Positions 55,081-64,000 of a stretch of 64,000 nucleotides of DNA are shown here, piece after piece; positions within the stretch are counted from its first letter, which is position 1, and the number at the start of each line of letters is the position of its first letter. A program made the position numbers and the translations under genes. The DNA comes from Posidonia oceanica (lineage: Eukaryota > Streptophyta > Magnoliopsida > Alismatales > Posidoniaceae): positions 15,394,001 through 15,458,000 of the forward strand of contig JAZBRS010000050.1 of NCBI GenBank assembly GCA_037176725.1, written 5' to 3'. The notes beneath the pieces were generated by a model. The model was given only the letters and a program-made list of their open reading frames with translations. It did no database searches and had not been told where the DNA came from.

Positions 55081-56958
55081 GCTGGGCACTAATGTGGACT
55101 TCTCTAGCTTCCTCAGCTGTGCCGATGTTGACAACCTCTGTTTCTTCTTCAACATGGAGGTTGGGACCTTCTGGGTCGTCGTCGTAGGGCCGAAACTTGG
55201 GCAATGGTTCGTCAACCTCGTCCTCGCCCGTATCATCCTCCTCTCCATAAGCAATAAGTTCTGAGAGAATCTCTTTCTCAAAAGAAGGATTTGTGATGTC
55301 GAAAGAGTGTATGTGTTCCACTGCTTGGCCCTGGTGACGTTTCAGGATGGTCACGCTTACTCGAGTATTCTTGTAGCCTCGGTGCGCGACCTTTGTCCTG
55401 GTAACCTCTTCTGTCTGCTTTGGCCCGACTGATTCTGCTGAGTGCTCTGCTGATTCTACTGAGGGCATGCTGATTCTGTTACTGATACTGCTGATGGCCA
55501 TGCTACAGAGACTGCTGATGATCCTGTTACTGATTCTGCTTTCTGCTCTGCTACTGCTGCTGCTTGAACTGCTAGTGCTTCCTCCTCTGAGTCTTCTGGT
55601 GTGCTCGTGGAGGGTATGCCAGACTGGCGGCTGATCTGGGCACTACCACTTGCTACACTGCCTAAGTGAGGCATGTGCTGCACAAACCACCTAGACCTGC
55701 CTTCTGATTGCTGAGTGATGAGCTCATCTGGTCTAGGAGAGTCCGGTACTGCTGAGTCTTCTTTCAGGACCATGATAGAGGCATGGTCTTCTCGTAAAGG
55801 AGGGTCCGTAGCCACGACTTTTCCTTTTCTTTCTGCAGCTTGGTGCTCTGCTAGGTCTTCTACTATCGACTTGAGCTGTTCTTGATAAAGTAACTCTAAG
55901 TCGAACATCCATGAATCGACCTGGGCTTCTATCGCCACTCCTTCCTCCACATCTGAGGGTGAGTCGACGTAGTAGGCACTAGGGGCCTGCGGCTCTGGCC
56001 CGGCTGCAAGATGGATCGCTGCCCTTGGTATTTGCATGGTATGGCTCACAGGCGCGCCTGGTAGCGGCAGCTTCGGCATCGGAGATCCAAACAGACTGGT
56101 CAGCAGGGCCACAGATGGGTACGCTGCCAAGGTCACTGTTGCAGTTAGAGGACAGGCAGAGGTGCTATTCTAAAGGCTCAAGGGCTGCGTGACTATGGTG
56201 CTCGATTGGTCCTCGACATCTGGTTGTGACTGTGAGAGTGCAACCTTTGACGCCATAGGGGCCTGCCATGAGAGTTGCTATTTTGCGGCAGGAGGACGTG
56301 AAGCGGACTGCGCCGGCTGCATTCTCGGTGATGCGGCTGCTGAAGTGGGCCGAGTCGCGCTGCTGACTGAATTGACTGACTGTCCCTCCAGAGAGAGTGA
56401 CAGCGGTACTGATGCGACTGCGACCGTAAGTAGCCTGCCTGACTGTGCCAGAAGGAGTGTCTCTGACTTCTGAGCTGCTGCTGCTGCCTGTGCTTGTAAT
56501 GCAGATGTGGCTGCAGAAACGTAAGAGCTTGTCAGTTCTGCCACAGAGCCTGCTGAATTGTCTGCTGTATCTACTGAAGGAAGAGCCAAACAAACTGACT
56601 GTGGTACCTCCGTGCTGATCAGAGCCTTGCTGCCAATTGGGACTGCCTCTACTGCACCAGACTGCTCCTCATCCGAGTAGTAGTCCTCAATGCAGACCCA
56701 ATCTTCTGTTGGCACCGTGACTTGATCACCTGTTGATCCTAGAACTCCTGCACTGGTGAAGTTAGTGAGGTCTCTAGGGATGGCTGGTTCCTGATTCTTG
56801 AGCTGAAAGCAGTGATCTTCGTTGGGCTTGGGCTCGTAACCGAGGCCTTCAGATTTCCTCCGCTCCACCGCTACGATCGGCTCTGCGATCCCCTGGCCGT
56901 GACGCCCGAGCGGTGTACCCTTTATGTAACCCCACCTGTGACATACATTCTCGGCCAT
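55081..56958 (-). pseudogene. Element B G-patch-like segment and long linker
   Basis: Directly after protease, near 56958-56850, the frame has VCHRWGYIKGTPLGRHGQGI then AEPI, a G-patch-like segment also known from Ogre polyproteins. It is followed by about 550 residues of low-complexity Ser/Ala/Gln/Glu-rich linker with DYYSDEEQ and YYVDSPSDVEEG acidic patches, broken by stops near 56278 and 56170 and by a frame change near 55460. The final part (IHSFDITNPSFEKEI, acidic EEDDTGEDEVDEPLP) leads into RT. Known Ogre elements have an intron between protease and RT; I cannot place one here with confidence. Confidence 0.7.
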
Positions 56959-57555
56959 TCAAAAGGAGTTGTTGTGAATGGCCAAGGAGTTGGCGCGTTC
57001 AAGATCAGGAATGAGGTTGACCGGCTTGCACCGATTAACGCGATACAAGGCTTCGGAAGTCTCGGGGTCAAACGGGATAGTTTGTGAAGAGACGGGGGAG
57101 ACTGCCTCGATCCGCCCCTTCTCAAAGTTCTCTGCCATGACGACAATGACATCATCGCCGTGATGGTACTTTATCATTTGATGGAGGGTCGAGGGAAGGA
57201 CCTGATACTTGTGGAGCCAAGGGCGCCCAAGCAGGAAGTTGAAGTTTGGCATCAAGTCGACGACATATAATTCTACATAAAAAACGACCGGGCCAATGGC
57301 AAGAGGAATAATCAAGAACCCCAAAGCGTCATGATGTGTGTTGTCAAAAGCTATCATTCCCTTCACGGCTGGTGTGATGTCCTCGGCTTTGAATCCGAGC
57401 TTAGTTGCAGTACGCAAGAGGCAAATGTTAAGGCCTGACCCGTTATCAACCAACGTTAGGGGAATGCGAAAGTTTTTGAACTGAACCGTGACGAACAGGG
57501 GTTGATTGTGATTAATCCCCGCCGGAGGCAGCTCATCACTCGAAAAAGAGATGAC
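56959..57555 (-). pseudogene. PR: Element B aspartic protease
   Basis: The polyprotein protease. The active-site region reads LTLVDNGSGLNICLL (near 57420-57455), the DNGS form typical of Ogre, followed by IAFDNTHHDALGFLIIP, VVDLMPNFNFLLGRPWLH and VLPSTLHQMIKY. A TAG at 57556-57558 separates it from gag where the frame would otherwise be continuous, and a TGA lies at its end before the G-patch segment. The core itself has no stop. Confidence 0.88.
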
Positions 57556-60500
57556 CTAGGGCTCCGCAATCATCCCTACCATGCTTTCCAAGGCCGGAGG
57601 CTCAATAGATTGGGACACACGGGCGACTTGGAACACGCGAAGAAAAGCTTCGCGGTGTTCGGCAGAGGTGTGGATTAGGTCCCAAATGGAAATGTCGGCT
57701 TTGACCTTCTTAAGTTGGGAGGTTATGTCAGCTTTGGGTTGGTTTTTCTTGGCAGCAAGAGGGGTAGTTTTGGCAAGCTCTAAAGAGGTAGTGGCAGGAG
57801 ATTGGGCCGCTACAGGTTGGACAGGGATTTGGCTTGCTACAGGTTGGTTAGAGGCCGGATCTGCTATGGGTTGGTTAGAGAGCGGGGGCATAGCAGGTTC
57901 AGGGTAATTTGGCCTAACTGCCGGTGCTGGGGGTCTGTAGACCCTTCCCGATCGCGTTACTTCCGCACACATTTCTGTGGCGTAATTGTAAGGGACGCGA
58001 TGGGTGTCCAGGGTTAAATCAATAACCACCGGAGCACGTGCTGCGAGCACAGGAGGGGTTACAGGGGGACCTACTGGGTACTGAGGTCTATCTAAATGGT
58101 AAGGCTGTTGGGGTGGGAAGGCAGGGGCTGGCTGAGGTCTGCCTAAAAGATGTATAGGGGATTCTAGCTAAGGCCGCCCTAAGAGGTGGACAGGGGATCT
58201 AGGCTGGGCCCTAGCTAGAAGATGTACAGGGGGCACGAAGGAGCACTTCAGCCTGGCACGCGGTCGGATCATTTGAACTCCCAACTCGGAGCCGGCAACT
58301 GCCGCAAGATAGAGATTAACAGGAAAAGGCTCAGAGATATCAGAAATAAGATCAGAAGGGTCTACGACAGAGGTAGTAGGCCCAGAAGGGAAGACAGAGT
58401 GAATGCCTGAGGTTCCTGCCCCTCTCGGATAAGTGTGCTCCGGTAGAGGTTGGTGGATGATGCCAGAATGAGGGGGAACAGCTGAATGTGCATATGCATG
58501 TGTGTGTGCTTGAGTGGATGCCTCCTGCATGTCAATCACAATCGTTCTCAATTCGATTAGGTCCTGAATTGCGTTCCGCAGGGAGTAGCAATTGTCCGTC
58601 GAATGCCCGACACTTCGATGGAAATTGCAGAAAAGGTTCACCTTAGACCAATGCGGCAAAGGATTTGGGGGCGGACGAACCTCCGGGAACTTCAGGAGCG
58701 ATGCAACCTTCGGCAAGATGACCGTGAGTGGTTCCACCAGTGGGGCGAACTTCCGCTTCTCAGTGGGTGGCCTTCTTTGCCTCTGGTATGAGCCTTGCTG
58801 AACCGGTGCGATGGGGTAGACCGGTCTAGCGGTGGTTGTGATCTGTGGTGTGGGTGGATTCCTAGGTGCAGGAGCATACACCATCTGAGCTGGGGCAGGC
58901 CGGGATGGCAAGTGAACAGGTACAGCAGGAGAGTCGACGAACGCAACAGCGGTTTTCGGCGAGTCTTTCTTCTTCAAACGGTTGTTGCTGCTACCACTGT
59001 TGTTGTTGGAGGTGCTGCTGTTGGCACTGTTACTGCTGATCGCAGCCTGCTTAGCGAATGCAGAGAGAGTCGGGAAGTTGCCACTCCACAAAGAACTCTC
59101 CACGTGCGCTCCAGCTCGGATAAGTGCTGCAAAAGTAGTGACTGGTTGGATGCTAAGCAGAGCCCCAAGAGATGGCTGCGCCCCTTTGATAACAATCTCA
59201 ATAGACTCCTCGTCAGAGGGTCTATCTCGGACCTGTGAAACAAGGGCGCGCCAGCGGCCGACGTACTCCCCGAACGGCTTGCTGGAATTCTGCTTAATTG
59301 TGATCAAGTCCACCCGCTTTGGGACTAGATCGAGGTTGAAGGAGTATTGTTCCAGGAACGCCTGACTGAGGTCGTTCCAAGTCTTGATGGCTGACATATC
59401 AAGCGATGTGAACCACTTGAGTGTCGGCCCGGTCAAGCTCTTCTGGAACAGGCGGATCGGCAACCTCTCGTTAGCCTGAAGCTGAGTGAGATCACCGCAA
59501 TACGCCTTCAGGTGTGCTACAGGGCAGCCCCTACCATTGTATTTGTCGAAGTCCGGGATTTTGAACTATGGAGAGAGTACCGCCTCTGAAAAGCAGCAGA
59601 GGTTCCGAAATTGGTAGGTCTGGTGCTCAGTACCCTGCACTAGTCGTAGTGCCTTCTCCAAGACGTCCATCCGGTTGTTGATGGGGTCTAGATTTACTGC
59701 CATAGGAGAGGGATCGGCAGGGGTAGTGAGCACATACGCCGAATGGGTCGCACCTAAGTGCTCCTCCGGATCAACCATAGCGTCGCTTGGTGGAGCAACG
59801 GGATGGCCGGCGTATCTGTGCTGGGGAACTGTGTATGCAGGGATGAATGCAGGGTTCTGGGCCTGATGCAAGGGAGGAGGGTAGATGACATGCTGTGCTG
59901 TGGGAGGGGTAGGATGCTGGAGCACCAGTTGCTGTACAGGCGGGGTGCCAGACAGCGAGCCAGTGGGGTACTGGGCTCCAGCCAGTCCAAAGGACTGACC
60001 ACCAATAGGAAGAGGAGCATGCTGTGCCAAGTGTTGTGCAGAAGGAGGCGGTAAACGAGCCCCCATCGTCAGAATCGTGAGCAGTTGAGACGATGGTCGA
60101 GGCGGAGGTGTAGAGGTAGATGCATGAAATGTAGGAACTGGCCTCAAAGGAACCTCAGGAACGACAAGAGCAGAGGAGGGACGAACCGATAGAACCATGC
60201 CCTACAGTCTTTGGGCAAGCTCCATCAAGTGCTGGTACTGAGCCTCAAGCGTTCCGTCAGTAGGAACACTGAAGTGCAGTGCCAGTGAGGATTGAGAGGC
60301 AAATGGCACAGACACAGACTATCCGGGAGGAGTAGGTGCTATAGCAAAAGACGCAGCAGCGGTAGGAGGGATGTCAAAGGCGACGTATCCCTAGGAAGGA
60401 GGGGGCAATGGCGTCTCCGAAACGCGAGTAACGGTCATCAAAATGGACTCGTCGACCGAGTCCGGAGGAAGAGATGCTTGCTAGTGTCCCGAGACATACT

Positions 60501-60639
60501 GAGATCCTAGAGGCGTCAGGGGAGGAAACCCTGGCGTCGGAGGAGGAACAAAAGGGGCAGAAGGAGCAACCGGAGGGGCCGGAGCGGAAACACCCTCCGT
60601 GACAGGAGTAAAGAGAGGCTCACTGACGTACTGGGCCAT
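57556..60639 (-). pseudogene. gag: Element B gag
   Basis: The ATG at 60639 begins MAQYVSEPLFTPV, matching the MAQ start of A and D gag. The N-terminal half is Pro/Ala/Gln-rich. The core has FKIPDFDKYNGRGCPVAHLK, then RLFQKSLTGPTLKWFTSLD, FLEQYSFNLDLVPKR and WRALVSQVRDRPSDEESIE. The knuckle CNFHRSVGHSTDNC is at 58588-58629. The C-terminal part repeats PxSPVHLLGRP and ends with EVTRSGRVYRPPAP before protease. TAG stops lie at 60481, 60391, 60319, 60202, 59566, 58168 and 57556, and no other stop type was noticed. The frame is otherwise continuous over nearly 1,000 codons. Confidence 0.92.
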
Positions 60640-61951
60640 TGCTGACCTAGAGCACGTGAGAATAGGGCTACGACGGGTATGCAAATGGCGATTCCTAATA
60701 GGAGCTATCGTCGCAAAGACGAATAGCTCAGAAGGGGAATGGTCGCGAACAAGGTCGCAACAGGGGTGTCAGAAAGGGACGGTACTCAAGCTCCAGCAAG
60801 GGGAACTCGCTTACCGATCACTGCTGACACAGATAGAGACAAACAAGGATTAGAAACTAAAAGACAGATGCAAATGAGTTAAGTTAGATGGCATGAATGA
60901 TATGTATGCTTTCTAGTATGCCTCCTCACCTATCTAGTGTGTCCTAGTAGGTAGTCTACTTCGGGTATCCCCAGGTGTACGGGTCACTGACTCAGGTCAG
61001 AAAAAGTAAGCTCCCTGTCGAACTCCTAGCCAGAGCTGAGGAAATAACAGGGTGGTGCGTTGGTGGTCCTGACCCCGCCAAAGCGTGGGCAGTACACTCT
61101 ACTACACCGACACGACCCCTAGACAAAGGGGGGACAGACCGACTGACTTGGCCCACGCCAAAAGCGGTGGAACAAGAGGTCGGGACCATCCTTCGCAAAC
61201 TAGTAGGTGGACTCATATGAGAAGAATGCATGCCCTATATGATGCTTATGCAAATGCTTAAAGTTTTTTATCTTGCGCATTTTATTAACCCAAGGGGGTG
61301 CAGGATTGTTTGGAGTCTCTAATTGCTCCTAGAGGTTCTTTTTACTTGCCACTTTTAGTTAACCACAGGGAGAGCAAACAGTCTCTACTATCCTAGGCAT
61401 GGCATGTGCAAAAGGGAAGAAAATCAGTCAAGTATGGCAGGCAAACAACATACAACACAGCAAAAGGCAGGTGCATGGCATGTGCGAGTGTTCGTGAGCA
61501 TGATAGTGAAGAGAAAGCATTCATCTTGTCAAAAGACATATATACAGGGCATGTGCGTGCGTAGTGACATAGCAAATGTGTAAAAAAAGCATCCATCATC
61601 CAAAAAGCATGCATTGTTGCCAAACAAGTATGTAGACATGCGTTGTGCAGGAAATAAAGCAATAATAAGTAAGCAAGATAAAGTAAGTAAAGACAGGTAA
61701 GCTGTAAAGCAAATAAGAGCAGAAGCAAGGAAATAGGCAAGTAAACAAGCAAATCGGACAAAACAGAGCAAGACAGAGCAAAAACCAAGGCAAAAGCAGC
61801 TGAGGGGGTGCAAAACCTAAGCAAAGTAACCACGAGGCGACTTGCTAGGAGTTTGGACAGAAGAGCAACCAAAACAGGCAAAGAGGCAGACAAAGGCAAG
61901 CAGAACAGCGAAAGTGGCGAGCGAAAAGCCAAAAACGAAAGCCGGAGTCAA
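60640..61951 (-). other. Untranslated leader of element B
   Basis: No gene. 60960-61230 is the leader block shared with A and D. At about 60800-60830 a TCAGCAG and then GGTAAGCGAGTTCC occupy the acceptor-like position seen in A and D. 61380-61950 is rich in AAGCAA and GCATG words. Confidence 0.6.
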
Positions 61952-61972
61952 GCATCCCCAGCAGAGTCGCCA
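61952..61972 (-). other. Primer-binding site of element B
   Basis: On the minus strand TGGCGACTCTGCTGGGGA follows the LTR end after one G. It is the tRNA-Arg type known for Ogre. Confidence 0.85.
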
Positions 61973-61973
61973 C

Positions 61974-64000
61974 TGTAGTAATCCCGGTGTTCAGATCGTC
62001 CATACACACTGCCAGAAGCTCGCGTGCACCAATCGGAATCAGGCTCACTATAAGCGGCTATGTCTGAGGAGGAGGGCTCAACTCGAAAACACTTAAAACA
62101 GAGGAGAAAAGATAAGAAAAGAAGAAGATAAGACAATTCAGAGTCGCCACCGTGTCTATTATCGGGAGACAAGGAAAACCGAGGTAATGCGTGAGTTAAC
62201 ACGCAAAACCAAGCAAAGGATGCAATGCGAAGCAATGCAAAAAGAAAACAAATGCAAATGAATGCAAATGAGATAACTCATGCCTAGGATAAGGGCAATA
62301 TGGTCATTGCAGGCCAAAAGACTGGGCAAGGACTCCTGTTACATGCGGGGAAGGTGTTAGGCACCCCCGACACGCCCGAGAATCGGTCTTTCTAGGCTTA
62401 CGCTCGCATACGCAGGAGAATGCAGGTTTGAATGCCTAAATGCCAATGAATGCCTGAATGAAAGCTCATAGGTGTGCTCTAAGTGATGGGATGCAATGCT
62501 GGAAAGTAAACGTGCAGTCTAAGTACTCAGCAACGCTGTCTGTATTCCGAATCGGTCGAAACCTGGCTCGTGAGAACTCCAAGCGGTAAGCATCACTGCC
62601 CTATATGCAAATGCAAGCGAAAAGGCAAAACTGCGGTAAAACCTAGCAATGCAGGCGACATGCAAGAGAAAAAAATGTAAAACACGTAAAACAATGCGAG
62701 AAATAGAAGCGGCACGCGAAACAGTGCAAGAAAACAAAGCGGCACGCGAAACGATGCAAGAAAACAAAGTGGCACGCGAAACGGTGCGAGAAAACAAAGC
62801 CAGCACGCAAAACGGTGCCAAAAGCAAAGCGGACACGCAAAACGGTGCCAAAGATAGAGCGGGCACGCAAAATAGTGCCAAAGCGGGCAAAATAAAACAT
62901 CGATAAAGCCATGCAGATGCAGATGGAAAGAGAAAGGATAGGAGAAGCAAAAGGGTAGGCAAACAGCGCGTGTGTGAGAACAAACACAGTTTAAGAGCCG
63001 CGCAAAGTAGGTGTGAAGACCTACAAAAGGGAAGAGAAGCAAGTGGAGGGATTACCACTGTTTTGTGACTGTTTCCCACCAAAGTATCCCACGATGTGTC
63101 TCGCATGCTGCCAAAAGCTCGCAGTGCAATCGGATCGTGGAAAAGGGGGAAGAAAGTTATAATTAGTGGTGAATCCAGGGGAAACGCAACACAAACCACT
63201 AGAGGTACGCGAAAAGAGGAAACAGTGTTGATAGATAAGAAGAGAAAGTCCTATTCTACATGCTCGAGAAATCAGAAAGCAAAAACAATGCATGGGATAC
63301 AAATGGTGTGCAAATGAATGCTGTGCAGGGGTTCAGGAGGACTTACCTTGGAAATCTGAAGCCTGATCTGAGAACTGCTTGGTCCATGCTGAAGAGCGCT
63401 CCGCCGGGGTCGTCCAGGTAGCTTGGTTGAGAAGATCCAACGGTCGGATCTGAAGATATCCCAGCTTCAAGGCAGAGGGGGCAGAATAAGGGAGAAGAAG
63501 GGATCTAGGTGTACAGGAGGTCCTAGGGGTGTGCAAAACAGGTCCTCCCATGTAAATGGAAGCTAAGAGTGCTTAAGTGTGTGTAAAAATGCCAAATGCA
63601 AGGATGCATGAGTGCAATGCATGCAGAAATGCAAGAAAAAGACCTAAGGATGATTTTTCAGAAAACTTGGGAACTTGTGTGCAATTTTTGAAAAAGTGGA
63701 GGTCTAAATGCGAAGATTTGGAAAAGTTAGGGGCTTTTATGCAAGGTTTTTGAAAATTGGAGGGTCTGAGTGCAATTTTGCAAAATGCAGGGTTCAAAAT
63801 GCAATTTTACAAGGTAAACATGCATTAGGATAAGTTTTGAAATCATATGGGGGATTAACATGCAATTTTGAAACATGCAAGGGTTGAAATGCAATTTTGT
63901 AAGCAAAACAGTGGTCTTAAATGGTCTGAGAATGCAAACAGAGGATCTATATGCAATTTTTAAATATGCAGGGTCTAAAATGCAATTTTATAAGCAAAAA
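61974..64000 (-). mobile_element. Element B 5' LTR, truncated by window end
   Basis: It is collinear with the first ~2.1 kb of the 3' LTR. It shows the PBS-like motif at 62141-62151, the conserved hairpin at 62347-62368, a 30-bp array of about six units (62695-62885), the 118-bp block at about 63346-63463, and the start of the degenerate repeats from about 63620. Few substitutions separate it from the 3' LTR, which suggests a younger insertion than the elements around it. Confidence 0.93.

Larger units (their letters stand above)
40374..64000 (-). mobile_element. Element B: Ogre-like element with full pol domain set, 5' LTR truncated by window end
   Basis: The 3' LTR is 40374-46230 and the 5' LTR starts at 61974 and runs off the window. 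If the LTRs are equal, the element would end near 67.8 kb and measure about 27 kb. The interior (minus strand) runs PBS, leader, gag, protease, G-patch and linker, RT, RNase H, second RNase H, integrase, a DUF7745-like ORF, hairpin arrays, polypurine tract. The second RNase H and the long LTRs place it in the Tat/Ogre lineage. All coding parts carry stops or frameshifts. The left flank ATGGG (40369-40373) should recur beyond the window if it is a clean insertion. Confidence 0.93.

Overview
This window is plant repetitive DNA made almost entirely of nested Ty3/gypsy LTR retrotransposons of the Tat/Ogre type. The evidence is: LTRs of about 3.2 to 6.2 kb, a primer-binding site beginning TGGCGACTC (the tRNA-Arg type known for Ogre elements), a gag-protease-RT-RNaseH-second RNase H-integrase order, a G-patch-like segment, and long tandem arrays between pol and the 3' LTR. 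I found no host gene, tRNA, rRNA or CRISPR array. The species cannot be named from the sequence; a seed plant with a large, TE-rich genome is implied.

Layout, left to right. 1-4879 looks like the 3' part of a plus-strand element (D family). It holds two antisense ORFs (one decayed plant-mobile-domain type, one running off the left edge), then four blocks of tandem repeats and a polypurine tract. 4880-15876 is the D LTR, followed by a PBS, a leader and the start of gag. That LTR is split by element F (6863-14685, TSD CTTAG), which is itself split by a 5.8 kb Ogre-type solo LTR (7232-13057, TSD GAAAC). The D gag is interrupted by a complete minus-strand element A (17063-37794, TSD ACCAC). A has 3.4 kb LTRs and a gag relic but no pol, so it is non-autonomous. 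Its left LTR carries a second solo LTR (17521-23700, TSD GCTAT). D gag resumes at 37795 for a short distance, then switches to a minus-strand gag fragment (E), which is cut by the edge of another minus-strand LTR (C, from 39277). C is cut by element B (40374 to beyond the window end), a minus-strand Ogre-like element with 5.86 kb LTRs and all pol domains, broken by stops and frameshifts.

Four structural themes recur across these separate elements. (1) The tandem arrays are made of short hairpin units, with paired changes in the stems. (2) The LTRs of A and D carry back-to-back GTTGGACGC/GCGTCCAAC hairpins, also with paired changes. (3) Every LTR 3' end has a PBS-like GGTGGCGACTC inside the LTR, 145-167 bp before the true LTR end, downstream of a conserved GGTG-CCTAA-CACC hairpin. 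(4) Leader signals resembling splice donors and a fixed 118-bp exon-like block are conserved in the large LTRs. In-frame stops in gag and pol are mostly TAG at Gln codons, the pattern expected from deamination of CHG-methylated cytosines in silenced plant TEs.
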